64,000 nt of DNA. Source: Dentipellis sp. KUC8613 (taxonomy: Eukaryota > Basidiomycota > Agaricomycetes > Russulales > Hericiaceae). Both the position numbers and the translations under genes were made by a program. The first letter of the stretch is position 1. Every line of letters starts with the position of its first letter. Positions 12,528-24,302 of this stretch are shown here, piece after piece. The stretch covers positions 670,680-734,679 of the forward strand of contig NSJX01000003.1 in assembly GCA_002286715.1 (NCBI GenBank), written 5' to 3'. Under the pieces are notes generated by a model. The model saw only the letters and a list, made by a program, of their open reading frames with translations. It made no database searches and was not told where the DNA came from.

Positions 12528-13040
12528 TCCCGGTCACAGATGCCATATATAATCGCAGGCACGGTCTTCATTTCCCATTGTCCCTAGCTAACCGCATTCG
12601 CATTCGCATCTTCCTGGCCTATCCTTCGCTGCATGCTGTTCTCCATCTTGTACTATACTGCACGTTACACACTGTACTTCGTATCGGTATGGTATTGGTC
12701 TCTTGGCATTATTTACCCTCTGCATTATCGTATCCTCGCACCATCGCTATCAGATCGCAGCTCTAGTACCCATTATCGTATTTGTTCGACCTCTATATTT
12801 TTCTTGTTTTGTTCTTCAGCTATTTCGCCTTGCAGAACTGCCAATGCTCCGAGTTCACGCGTTCTGCACCAACATCATGCTTACGAGGCACCACTGTCGT
12901 AAGAGCCACGTGCGAATCCGCAAACGCTTCAATTCGGGTGGCTGCTCGGCCTCCTCTCGCGTCTCATCCTCATCCAGTCGTAGGTCAAGCCCCTCGCAGA
13001 CCACGACACATCCCTCCTCCTTGGAGACGATCACCATTCG
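12528..13040. other. Intergenic, no gene seen
   Basis: Pyrimidine-rich DNA between two tandem plus-strand genes, presumably the 3' UTR of the first and the promoter of the NOP6-like gene. Short ORFs here have no recognisable content. Confidence 0.6.
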
Positions 13041-14223
13041 ATGACCGTCGACGCCCCAAAGCTCACCAAGAAGCAAAAGAAAGCCCTCGCATTCCGCGGA
13101 CGCAAAGGCAAAGGCAAAGGCGGCGACGATGCTGATGAACTTAGTCTTGCCGTTCCTGTCGCCGAAGATCAGGATCTGGCTGATGCTGCGCTCGATGAAG
13201 GGCAAGGTGCGGCGCGTGTCGAAGAAGGGGCGGGGCAGCGTCGCGGGGCTGGGCGGCCGGAGAAAGTCGACGATGGACAGCAGGGTGGACAAGGCAAAGC
13301 GGTGGCTGCGAAGTCAAAGAAGCGGAAGAGGGACGCTGAGGGAGAGAGTGGGCTTGCAGGAGAGGCGGTCGGCGGCGGCGCGGAGAAGCATGGCGTCAAG
13401 AAGCGGAAGAAGCAGCCTGCCGCAGAGGGGGGCGAGGGCAAGGACGCAGGCGGGGACGCAGACGCAGAGAAGGTGGATATGAAGGACAAGTCAAAACAGC
13501 AGCGCCTCATCCTCTTCCTTGGTATGCCATTGTTTCGTCTCATGGGCGTCATCACTAACGTTGTTGACTATCTACAGGTAACCTGAAGTACACCACCACA
13601 CGAGAAGCCATAGCAGAACACTTTGCCGTCTGTGGTACGTCGTATCGTCTCTTCCACCGCAACTCGATTTGACCCGTCAATTGAAGACCCACCACCAACA
13701 ATCCGCCTCCTGAATCCCAAACAGACGAGGCCTGGTGCAACAGTTACGAAATCGAAGGGATGTGCCTTCCTCGAATTTTCAGCTCGCCCTGCTTTGCAGC
13801 AGGCGCTCAAGTTGCACCATTCCGAGCTCGATGGACGACAGATCAATGTTGAGCTCACAGCAGGAGGCGGTGGAAAGAGCGAGGCTCGGATAGCTAAGTT
13901 GAAGGAGCGGAATAAGGAACTGGCTGCACAACGAGTGGGTCCCTAAGATGGATCACCTGCGTCTTCGACTGACCTTCTTGTCTTAGATGAAAAAACTCCA
14001 GAAGCAGGGAGCGTCGAATGAAACTGGGTCTTTCAAGCCGCAGCGTTTCTCTGCTACATCAGGGGAAGGCGACGCACCTAAAGCCAAGCGGACATGGGCA
14101 GTCGAGGATGTAGACGACGGGCAGACACATCGTGGCGGCAAGAATGCGAAAAAGCGGGGCAAGCGGCCGAATGCAAAGGCTAGAGAGTGGGGGACGGGTG
14201 TCAATGCTATACCTGTCGGTTGA
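13041..14223 (+). CDS. NOP6-like RRM protein, ribosome biogenesis
   Basis: Likely nucleolar RNA-binding protein of the small-subunit assembly pathway. Exons by eye 13041-13521, 13578-13634, 13687-13934, 13987-14223; 340 residues. The N-terminal 150 residues are Lys/Glu/Gly-rich with basic clusters (KLTKKQKKALAFRGRK, KSKKRKRD). One RRM follows with RNP2-like LILFLGNLKYTTT and RNP1-like KSKGCAFLEFS. The C-terminal tail resembles the NOP6 type, with FKPQRFS and KNAKKRGKRPNAKAREWG. The start MTVDAPKLTKKQKKAL fits family N-termini. Assignment to NOP6 rather than another single-RRM nucleolar protein rests on this order and on the tail. Confidence 0.75.
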
Positions 14224-14403
14224 GTAGGCTCTGCCTTTGGATGCTATATTTTGTTACTTTGGGTATCACTGCTAGATCTCGCATATGGATATCTATCTGA
14301 TTGGAATGAGCGAATTAGTCCATGAAAGCATGTGTCCTACAAAATGTACATAAACGGCGCCAGCCGTGCAAAGTCCTCATGAAACTAGGATAAAGATAAG
14401 GAA

Positions 14404-15731
14404 CTATTCGTGGGACATCGTCAGAAACTGCATGAGATGGACAAGGGCAAGGCGGAAACTCACAAAGACAATCAAGACTCCAAAGACCTTCAACATCAGC
14501 CAGCGATTGCTGGATATGCTAGCGTAGTACTTGAGCAATTCTCGTTGAGCACCGCTAACATTCGAGGCGATGTCTACTGTGTCAGCATCGATTCTCTGCA
14601 CGGTTTCTCGTTGCTCGGCTACCATGTGAGCTAGCTGGTTGAATATCTGGCCAAGCTCGGCAATGGTCGATTCAATCGACTCGATGGCAGTTGACCGCGA
14701 CTGAATGTAGCTATCCTGTAAAGAGGTCAGCGTAAGTGCACGCCAAGACCACGAGAAGTGGCGCACCTGCTGCTCAACGAGCTGCATCTGCATGAATGCT
14801 CCCCCATTCTGCGATCCTGCTCCCTCTTCCACGTGCTCCAAGTCCAATGCGAGCACGTCACCGTTGGACGCAGCTCGGCCCTTGCCTTTTGCGTCGTACC
14901 GGCCTGTTGATCCGTCACCCATGGGATCCTGTCGTTGTGAGTTCTGGAAGAGGTACGAATCTAGAGTCAAAGGCAAATTAATGAATGAAACCACTTTGAT
15001 GTGGAAGGGTATACACACTGGCGGGGGCTTGGTTGGCAGCAGATGCTGTGGAGTACATGAATTGCTCTGTCCTGTCCTTTGACTCTTTCATATTCTAAAC
15101 AACACAAGTGAGGATCTAAACATCTCGAATATTGAATAATATCACGGACCTGTGTGCGTATCTCGAGAACATCCTTGAAGGTCATGCTCGTTTCCGCCAA
15201 CTTATTCTGTAGCAGCATAACCACATTGTGATTATGTTCGTCTATCTGCTTTGCTTCCGCTGAAGCCTTTCCTTGCGATTTTTGTTGTTTCACATGAGCC
15301 TGCAGTGTCGCTATCTGCTTGTTGACATTCGCAATGTCTTGTTTAATGACGAAGGTAAGTTCCTATCAAGCGAGCCGGTAAGCACAGGGGAATGGGCAAG
15401 GGCTTGTGCAGCATACGCTAATCTCAACGGGCCGGTCGTCGAACAGTGTCTTCCTCCTGGCCACTGGAACACGTCAGCTCAAGTCTGCCCTGGCAAGCCA
15501 CTGCCCTAATTGTTGGAACTCACGCTGTGCCAACTTCGCCAGCTTCAAGTTGCTGTTCGTGATATCCTTGGCGATAGCAATTGCCGTCCTCGAAAACTCA
15601 CTCTTCTCCCCCCGGCCCTTCGACTGAAGCAGGCGCTGCTTCGCCTCGGCGCCCCGGGAAGGGAGTGACGACCTGTTCCGTATCGACTCTACGCAGGCCC
15701 GGAACTCGTTCGTACGATCTTGTACTGGCAT
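14404..15731 (-). CDS. SED5: Golgi t-SNARE syntaxin 5 / SED5
   Basis: Q-SNARE of the cis-Golgi, needed for ER-to-Golgi and intra-Golgi fusion. Six exons by eye: 15524-15731, 15417-15463, 15150-15362, 15019-15094, 14767-14960, 14404-14715; up to 349 residues. The N-terminus has MPVQDRTNEF, the syntaxin-5 type peptide. The Habc region contains LARRKTLFDDRPVEISELTF and KQDIANVNKQIATLQ. The SNARE helix runs from DSYIQSRSTAIESIESTIAELG to VQRIDADTVDIASN with the central Gln in QIFNQLAHMV. A C-terminal anchor begins NRWLMLKVFGVLIVF. The last exon contains a possible 36-base in-frame intron inside the anchor (see findings). Confidence 0.92.
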
Positions 15732-16330
15732 CTTGGAGATGTAAATTGGGAAGGTGCCGTCGCTCCAGCGATTACAGTTGGCAATAAGAATAGGAAGGAA
15801 AGAGCGGAAGTTGCACGATGGAAATAAGTCGGCTGGGAGCGCTGGCCACTGTCCGAGTCTGAGTGCAAGTCCCTCCGTGACCGTCACTCTTCCACGTCCC
15901 TGTCACGGTCGTGACAGGGTCGGGGGAGCAGTGCTTCTCAGTCTCAAAAACTCGGATCATCGTCGTGGACTCGAAAGCGGCCTGGAGCCTCGTCCAATGC
16001 TAGATTTCGTCTTTGTTTTGTGCCGTCGGATTGCCAGCGACATGTGGGGTTTTGGGGAAGAAACATGTGAAGACGGGACGCGATCAGCTGGGGTCGAATG
16101 AACGCGCTGGGTGACGTATATGGACTTGCTGCAAAGTCTGGACAGCTTCACGCCTACTTTCCAGCTGCAGGTGCTACATGCTCTCTGCTCGTCTTGCTTC
16201 CTTTCGTCCCAGACAACTCAGAGTCACATCCGCCCTCCCATTGCATCGTATCTGGACAAGACCTCCTTCCTACCACACCTCGTCTTTTCTCCAGCAAGAC
16301 CGCCCTCGGCACGCACATCCATCTCGATTC
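15732..16330. promoter_or_regulatory. Divergent promoter region SED5 / GPD1 with inverted repeats
   Basis: About 600 bases between divergent starts. The main visible structure is a cluster of GTGAC/GTCAC half-sites at 15877-15919, including a perfect inverted repeat at 15898-15919. The rest is unremarkable and pyrimidine-rich towards the GPD1 start. Confidence 0.45.
15898..15919. repeat. Perfect inverted repeat, 9-bp arms with 4-bp spacer
   Basis: CCCTGTCAC, spacer GGTC, then GTGACAGGG. A smaller palindrome GTGACCGTCAC lies at 15877-15887. It could be a binding site for a dimeric factor or simply a hairpin. Confidence 0.85.
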
Positions 16331-17818
16331 ATGATGCCCTCACCCTCCCCGTCACCTGGTCCGAAGCTTAAAGTTCTCGTGTTGGGCGCCGGAAACTTTG
16401 GAAGTTGTCTGGCCGATCATCTGGGTGATTCTGGCCATGACGTTCTCATGTGGTCGCGTGATGATAACCTGGCTGCGTACTTCAACGAGCACCATCGAAA
16501 CCCTTCCTTTCTCAAGGACCATGTCTTCCCTGAAAAGATCCGAGCTGTGGGTCCCGAGTTCCCTGATGCTGAAATGATCAGAGGAGTAGACGTATTGCTG
16601 TTTGCTATACCTACGGAGGGTGTCAGGTAATGAATGCTTCAGCAGCTCTCTTCGCATTCCACTAATGGAAGTCATCCAGGGAGACATTGATTCAACTGCG
16701 ACCAAAACTGAATGAAGATAATCTTCCGTTACTGATATTTGTAAATAAAGGTATCGAAAAAGCCACGAATGCTTTGACGTTAGAGATCATAGCAGATACC
16801 TGTGGTAGAGATATTGCTCGAGCTGCTACATTTATTGTGAGCTGCTAATGGTCTCGTGTGTACAGATTGTGAACATTGACCACCTTCATAGTCAGGACCG
16901 TCCTTTGCAAAAGAAAGTGAGTGCCCAGGCAGTTGAACCCGCTCGAGAACTAACGTCCGTGAAGTCGTAAGGCGGCAACCTACATCTGTGTCGGTCGCAT
17001 CTATCTCCGAAAGCCATGCGGAGAGAGCGTCGCAATTGTTCCACCAACCTTGGTTCCGCTGGTCCGTACACGTTTTCAAGCGCAAATTCTTCGTCTGACA
17101 TGTATACAGCTATACCGGCGATGACCCTATTGGCATTGAACTCGCGGGCGCATTGAAGAATGTCTATGCGATAGCAGCAGGCATAGCTGACGGTCTCGGT
17201 TTCGAAAACAACACTAGGGCCAGTGAGCTCCAAATTCATCCTGCAGCTAACAACCCATTTTCTGACTCAGACCAGTGCTTATTACCCGTGGCCTGTCCGA
17301 AATGACCAGGATCGGGACGGCATATGGTGCCAATCCACTAACATTCCTGTCGTTGGCTGGCGTCGGAGATTTGTTCCTGACGTGCAGCTCTCCGACGAGT
17401 CGAAACTACACAGTCGGATTCCGGCTTGGAAAAGGAGAGGCGCTCGACGACATCATACGCACGCTTGGCAGCGTTGCGGAGGGTGTGAGTACCGCGAAGG
17501 GTCTCAAAGCCCTCATCGACGGACTTGGTGTGGTGGCGCCCATCGCAACTGGAGTGAGTTAATTAAGTGCGTCTGATAGGTGTGTTTACTGAGTCACGAT
17601 CAGGTTTACGAAGTCCTGTATGAAGGTAAAGGAGTCAATCCCGGTGATGACCGACAGTGACTGACGCAGCTATGTCCGCAGGTAAAGATGTGGAAGAGCG
17701 GGCTCGGTGGTTGATGTCGCATCCGCCAATCCGGGAGCTAGAGCTGCCCGAGACGGCGGGAGGGCCTGTGCGGGTACTGCTGCGAAAGCTAGGACTGCTA
17801 GAGGGAAACGTAGAGTAG
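16331..17818 (+). CDS. GPD1: NAD-dependent glycerol-3-phosphate dehydrogenase
   Basis: Reduces dihydroxyacetone phosphate to glycerol 3-phosphate, feeding glycerolipid and osmolyte glycerol synthesis and reoxidising NADH. Eight exons by eye: 16331-16626, 16680-16836, 16892-16916, 16965-17061, 17110-17222, 17276-17553, 17604-17625, 17682-17818; 374 residues, the usual length. Visible motifs are the Rossmann loop [28 protein letters not shown] (split by an intron), the catalytic-lysine block [30 protein letters not shown], and [16 protein letters not shown] near the C-terminus. There are two start ATGs in a row at 16331 and 16334. No clear peroxisomal or mitochondrial signal is seen. Confidence 0.93.
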
Positions 17819-18097
17819 CTAACTTGGTGTATAGAACATTGTTGATAAGTGGATGCGCCACGATGAGCCGAAGGGAGCCGGTGCCGAGGAAAAAGTAGTG
17901 CTTCGACTCCTGATTACGTGAGCGATATCTGGTATCGAGATCTTTCCCAGGCAAATTTTGAGAGAGCCGAGGGCGGCTCATAGCACTTGTCTGTGGTGGT
18001 CTTCCGCCTCCTCTGCAAGCCCTCTCCTCCTCCCCTGCGACCCGCTTCTGCATCTCCCCGACCTTCCCGCCGTATATTCAATTATCCGTGCTTTTAA

Positions 18098-20290
18098 ATG
18101 GTCTCTGAACTTTGGAACGCCTCTTCGCAAGGTGACCTCCCCGCCGTACATGCCTTGCTTGTACAGGTCTCCTCTGCCGATATTGAGATCAAAGGTACTT
18201 TGCGTTCCTTTCCTTCCCCGTCCTTGTTCCCCACCTCCTGCTACTCCTTTCGGAATTTAATGCCATCTTTTCAAAGACCAGGAAGGTGTGACTCCTCTCA
18301 TCGTCGCCGTAAAAAACGGACACCATGACGTTGTCAAGGCTCTCCTCGAAAAAGGTGCTGTGGCCCTCCTCGCTTTTTGCGGGGCGTATTCTCATATGTT
18401 CTCCCTTACTAGGCGCCAATCCGGAGAACGCGTCTGCGCACGGTGTTCCAGCGCAGTACACGTCGGACCCTGCCATGCTGGAGCTGCTGCAAGCTGCTTC
18501 TCCCCCAAAAGTAAACGGTGACTCCGTCCATCCCGGCCCAGTCTACGCACATGATCCTTCCCTTGATCCTTCCAAGGGCTACCCCATGCCTCCCCCAGGT
18601 GCATATGCTTACTACCCCGGAATGCCTGTTCCGCCTCTTCCCGATGGGACTATCCCCTACTACCCTCAACCTCCTCCTCCGCCACCTGCGCAGGCCGCTG
18701 ACGAGCAGCCCCAGGTTGCTGGCCACCACTCCAACCTGCCGCCGCCTGAGATCGCGCGTCTCATTCCGTGCAGGTACTTCCCTGCGTGCCGCTATGGCCC
18801 CTCGTGTATGTTCGCCCATCCCCAAGGGCCCTACTATCAGGGCCCCATGCCTCCACCTTCCCAGTATCCTGCTCCTTACGAATCCATGAACCCGCACATG
18901 TACCAGCCCAACTTCTACCCGATGCCACCGCCCTCGTTCCAATCTCCCAACGGTTTGCCGCCGCCTCACATGGCTCCTGTCTCTCCCCAGTCAGCTCCGC
19001 CGTCTGCGCACCCGCAGGCACCCATGGTGCATGCTAGGGCTGCTTCAGAGATCGTCTCTCCAGTCCAAGCACCCTTCAGTCCCAACGGCGCGCCTGCTGC
19101 GCCCTATGGTGCCGTGTCTCCCATTTCGCCGTCTTACCCCCACCCGGGATCCGTCGCGGTCCCGATGTCGATCCCTCCGCTTCCCCCGGTGAACCAAGGA
19201 CCTCTAGGCCCTCAGTCGCCACCGTCTGCTTATCCTCCCCCGCCCGTGGCTGGACCGCCCCAGGTTCATCCTTATGACCCTCGTAGGAACTCTATTGGCC
19301 AGTATGGCCAGCCTGTTCCGCCTGTGCCAGGTGCGGCACCTGAGGTGAATGGCGTCGAGAAGCCGCATGCTCCCGACCACTTCCACCCCAACGGTCATCG
19401 TGATATGTCCCACATGCGGCGCGGCGGTATGCGGAGACCATCCCTGGGCCGCAAGCCTCCATGCATGTTCTTCCCATCTGGGCGCTGCAGGAATGGGTAC
19501 GTGTGTCTGATACTTGTGCCAATCATTCGCTTATTGTGATATCATTGCAGCGATGAGTGCCGCTTCCCTCACGTTGCTGATTCGGCAGCGCCTCACCAGC
19601 CTCACTTCCCCGGGAGGGGCGGTCGGTTTCGGCCCCCTCCCCCGATGAATGGTGTTGTCGCCATCGAGGAGAAGCTCGCCAACCTGAACGTCCGTGATGT
19701 AAGTGTCATGAGAGTGGTCTATGCAATAGCCGGTTCTGACTGTTATCACAGGACAATCCCCAGCGCAACCCCGGCAGCGGCAATTCGACGCCTCCTGAGG
19801 GTCCGGGCCGTGTGCACCCTGGCGCTGCGAATAAGCCCTTCAACTCTGCGCCGAACGGGCAGCAACGCGTCGGCAGGCCGTTCGCGCCGAAGCAGCGCGT
19901 ACCCAATGCTGATGAGTTCCCGGTGTTGGGAGGTTCCACCACCCCTCCCTCCCGCAGCCCCGCCTTCAACGGTCATGCCAATGGCCACGCGGGCCCTACG
20001 GCGGCTCAGGTCCTGCAGGCGCCACCGCCTGCCCGCAAGGAGACTTCGAAGGGACCAGCTTCTTCCGATGGGGCGTCAGACAACGGTCATGCTCCTTCCG
20101 TCCAGGTAAGCAATTTGCCCTCCCCGCCAGCGCCTGAACTCAAGGTCATTCACAGGCGTCGAAGACTCCCGAGGCTAAACTCGCACCTGCTGTCCACCAG
20201 GAGCCCGTTGTAAATAAGCTTCCCATCTCCTTCGCGGCGGTTGCTAACGGGGCGCCCGATGCTTCCAAGGAAGTTTCCGTCTCCGCGTAA
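18098..20290 (+). CDS. Ankyrin-repeat and CCCH zinc-finger protein
   Basis: Probable RNA-binding regulator. Six exons by eye: 18098-18194, 18277-18354, 18413-19496, 19551-19698, 19752-20105, 20156-20290; 631 residues. The N-terminus has ankyrin-like helices (ASSQGDLPAVHALLV, then GVTPLIVAVKNGHHDVVKALLEKGAN). Two CCCH-type fingers follow: a compact one CRYFPACRYGPSCMFAH near 18768-18818, and a canonical C-X7-C-X5-C-X3-H finger CMFFPSGRCRNGDECRFPH, split by the intron at 19497-19550. Between them is a Pro/Tyr/Met-rich low-complexity region. The C-terminal part holds RVPNADEFPVLGG and KLPISFAAVANG, short conserved-looking peptides of unknown use. The domain order suggests mRNA binding, but I cannot name a characterised ortholog. 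Confidence 0.82.
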
Positions 20291-20811
20291 AACATCGATG
20301 TGCCAGTCACACTTTCCTAGGGCCATCGGTTGATGGTGCAGTATCTTGCTCTTGTGTCTTGTGTATTCTGAGGTTCTTTTTCGTCTTCGTCCATATATAT
20401 TCCTTTTCGTATTTTCCCCTCGCCATCCGCCTCTCGCCCTTGTTAATCTGCAGCATGTCTTGGGACCCTGCTCCATCTCACCAGCATCAACATTTCCTAT
20501 ATCTCACCGTGCATCTCCGTTGTCTCAGGTCGCCCTAGATCCACACTCACTACTCCGCTTTCTCGTCATCATATTGTTCTACCGTGTCTTGGTCTACCTA
20601 TAGGCTATTTACGCTATTAAATTGATATCTGCGACACTTCGCTATCGTACTATATCGCCCGCGGCATCTCTGTGTTCCACCCCAAACCCATCCACGCTTC
20701 GCCTCACTTCGCCTCCCAAAATACATGGCTCCCGTTGTAGTTCTGCTTTCCCCGCCGTACATAAGTTCATATGCCTTCTGCAATATTACTGTCTATGTAC
20801 TAGGCGCCTCC
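20291..20811. other. Convergent 3' intergenic region, no gene seen
   Basis: About 520 bases of T/C-rich DNA between the stop codons of the ankyrin/CCCH gene and ADE5,7. It presumably holds both 3' UTRs. Confidence 0.6.
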
Positions 20812-23655
20812 TCACGCCTTCCATGTCTCCACATTCCGCATCTGGACCCCCGCCTCCGCCGTGATTTCTCCGATCCGGTACACTTTTGCCTGTCCCGCAC
20901 GGGACAGCGACTCGACCACCTTGTCTACGTTCGCCGGCGCGACGACGAGCACCATGCCGATGCCGTTGTTGAATGTCCGGGCCATCTCGAGCGGCTCGAT
21001 GCCGCCATGTTGCATGAGGAACCGGAAGACGGGCGGGAGTTCCCACGTCGCCGCGTCGACGTAGCAGCCGAGGCCTTTTGGAAGAACGCGGGGGATGTTC
21101 TCGATGAACCCGCCGCCGGTGATGTGCGACATGCCCTTGAGCAGGTCTGCCTTGACGGCCGGCAGCAGTGTCTTGATGTAGATCTGCGTCGGCTCGAGCA
21201 GCGCGCGGCCGAGGGTGATCGTGCTGTCCCAGGGGCATGGCGACGCGTACGACAGGCCGGAAACTGCAATCACCTTGCGCACGAGCGAAAAGCCGTTCGA
21301 GTGCAGCCCGGACGAGGGGACACCGAGCAGCACGTCGCCCGCTTGGATGTCGTTCTTCGGCAGGATCTGGTGCCGCTCGACGGCGCCCACGGCGAAGCCC
21401 GCGAGGTCGTAGTCGCCTGCGTATTTAGGACACGCATATCAGCGGACCATACTCAATGGCAATGCTCCACAAGCACACACCCTCTTGGTACATCCCAGGC
21501 ATCTCCGCGGTTTCGCCCCCAATTAGCGCGCAGCCGGCTTGCTGGCACCCAGTCGCGATGCCCTTGACCACTTGTGTGGCGACCGGGACGTCGAGCCTGC
21601 TGCAGCCGTAATAATCCAGGAAATACAGCGGCTCTGCGCCCTGCACAATCAGATCGTTGACCGACATGGCCACCAGATCGATGCCTGTCGTATAATAAGA
21701 ATCAGCGGATGCGAACAAGACACAGGACACATACCGACAAGGTCATGGATACCCACGTCGACCGCTACTCTCAGCTTGGTGCCGACACCATCGGTGCCAC
21801 TGACCAAGACCGGATCCTTGTAGCCTGTGGCTTTGAGGTCGAAGACACCCCCAAAGCCACCGATCTCAGCGTCGGCGCCAGAACGGCGCGTGGCGCGCAC
21901 GTAGGGCTTGATGGCCTCCACGAGGGAGTTGCCCGCGTCGACCGAGACGCCGGCTTGTGCATAGGTGAGGCCGGGACCGGAGGCACCCGCTGTGAGAGCT
22001 CTGCAACGAGTGTTGAGGAGGGTTATGGGTTATGTGGCGGAAGAGCCTGAGGGTCAGGTACCTGTGAGCGATATCTCGCCGGAAGACCTTGCCTTCGAAG
22101 TTGACTTCGTTGACGCCCGCGTACGCCGCGTCGAGCGCTTCGCGCAAGGTGGAGGCGTATGCGGAAACCGCAATCACGCGGCCTCCGGAGGTTTTGACCA
22201 CGTTCGTGTCTTTTGTTGTCCCTGCGTGGAACACAACCACGTCTGTAGACGATGTGAGTTAGATCCAATACTTGGCCCGAGCATTGAATGAGAAGCAGCG
22301 CGGACTGACTGGAAGGGACTTGTCCTATTGAGATTTCCTTCCCTTTGGCATAGCTTCCTGGGTAACCCCCGGATGCCAGAACTACGGATACAGCAAACCC
22401 TGGACGGGTCGTTATTGATACAGAGTCGAGTCGATGTTCTACACAAGCCTGCACATTCCGTTAGCATGTTTCTCAATATAGAATGCCAAACCGTACCAAT
22501 AATACAGCAGCCAAATCAGTATCTTCGCTAAGCAAGAGCATAAGTGCTTCAGTTTCGGGGTCGCCAAAGCGGACGTTGTATTCCAGGACTTTGGGCCCTG
22601 ACTCTGTTAGCATAAATCCGGTGAAGAGCAGCCCGACGAACGGGAATCCTAGGACCACGGCCATTGGTTTTCAAATTCAAACAGAAATGGCGAACAAAAT
22701 ACCTTCTTTTCGCATCCCATCAATCGTCGGTTGGAGGCTCTGTTTCATGATCTGTTCCATGACAGCGGGCGTAGCGATGGGCGCGGGGGCATAGGCACCC
22801 ATACCCCCTGTGTTGAGCCCAGTATCACCTTCGCCTATCCGCTTGTGGTCCTGTGCGGCGGGAAGAGGAACCACGGTGTACCCATCTGAGAAAGCCAGGA
22901 CCGACAGTTCTGGTCCCGTCAACAGCTCTTCTACGACAACCTCACTGCCTATAGATTGTGTCAAGATGACGATTTCGCGGACAGTAAGCGGACGGACCTG
23001 CAGAGCCGAAAACGTTTTTCACCATGATCTCCTCGAGGCCGGCAATCGCTTCCTCGACAGTCTCCGGGATCAGCACCCCTTTGCCGGCCGCAAGGCCGCT
23101 GGCTTTCAGCACGACCTTGTGTCTGCACGTGCGCACATACTGTACAGCTTCTTCGTACTGTGATGACGAGAAGGTACGGAAAGCCGCTGTAGGGATAGAT
23201 TGGCGAGCCATAAAGTCCTTTGAGAACGCCTTTGAGCCTTCCATCCGCGCCGCCAAGGCACTAGGCCCAAAGACAGGTATTCCGACTACGTGATTGGCAT
23301 GTTTGAATACATAAATGGGCTGGAACTATAGTACGTACCTTTGCGGAAATGTGTTTCGACGCCATCTACAAGGGGCTGTTCTGGGCCGGGCAACACGAGG
23401 TTGATCTAAGAGTGCATTAGGTTCAAAAGCCTCCGCATTGTTAGATATACGGACTTTGTTCGACACTGCCCACTGAACTAGGGGACCGAAATCTGAAGCA
23501 GATACATGGGAGATGTTGGAGACTCTGGAGCCCGAAGCCGTGCCGCCGTTTCCGGGGCAGACGAAGATGTGATCGACGAGATTGGACTGCTCGAGCTTCC
23601 AAGCGAGAGCGTGTTCGCGGCCGCCCGAGCCCAGAAGAAGGATCCTGAGGAGCAT
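20812..23655 (-). CDS. ADE5,7: Bifunctional GARS-AIRS (phosphoribosylamine-glycine ligase / AIR synthetase)
   Basis: Carries two steps of de novo purine synthesis: ligation of glycine to phosphoribosylamine, and cyclisation of FGAM to AIR. The GARS half begins [22 protein letters not shown] and shows [16 protein letters not shown], the ATP-grasp blocks [14 protein letters not shown] and [19 protein letters not shown], and [17 protein letters not shown]. The AIRS half has [97 protein letters not shown] and [16 protein letters not shown]. About eight short introns interrupt it. I chose the ATG at 23655 because it sits directly before the dinucleotide-type loop; an in-frame ATG at 23685 would add ten residues. 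Confidence 0.95.
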
Positions 23656-24302
23656 AGTGGACGTTGAAGGAGAGGATGGCCTCAAATGAAGATTTTGCAG
23701 ATAGTAATGGACTCGAGATCTAAAGCAGATCCATGCTGATAAGATTACTCTCCCAGATCCTGTCCCCGATCCGTGCCATAATGCGCGCTTATTCCAAAGG
23801 CGTTTGTTCCCACAGACGCGTCACTCGCATTATTATTCTCGGAGCAGTAAACGTCCCGAGTGCCTTTTTCTGCACGATCGATTCATACACACGCCGGAAG
23901 GCGGAATGGATTTGCGAAAGATGGGCAGATTAGAGCACACCCGCACACAGCGAGGTCGTTGACACGACACAGGGAACGAAACGGTCAGCAGACTGCATTG
24001 GCCACGACACGAACGAACCCAAGCCGGGGAGAGCACGCCGTAGCCATGCGGTGCGCGTGTGCACGCAGGGCTGGAGTGGACAAAGGCCAGAGATGGTGCG
24101 AGCATGTGGCGCGAGAGAGTGGAGGAGAGGAGGGAGAACGCGGGGGGATGAAGAACAGGGCGAAAAGTAGATGCCGAATACGGACGAGTGAAAGGTGTTG
24201 ATAGTTCTCGAACGATGGAAAGCGCCCATCCTCTCATCCGCGACGTAGCGGTCGTCCTCGTCTGTTTGTGAGCCCTTCCGGACTGGTGAGCCCCTCGACA
24301 AC
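23656..24302. other. Divergent intergenic region, no gene seen
   Basis: About 650 bases between the ADE5,7 start and the next plus-strand start. Open frames exist on both strands but show no protein signature. It presumably contains both promoters. Confidence 0.55.

Noticed and set aside
20725..21567. 280-residue plus-strand open frame opposite ADE5,7
   Set aside because: It is antisense to conserved AIRS coding sequence and has no domain of its own.
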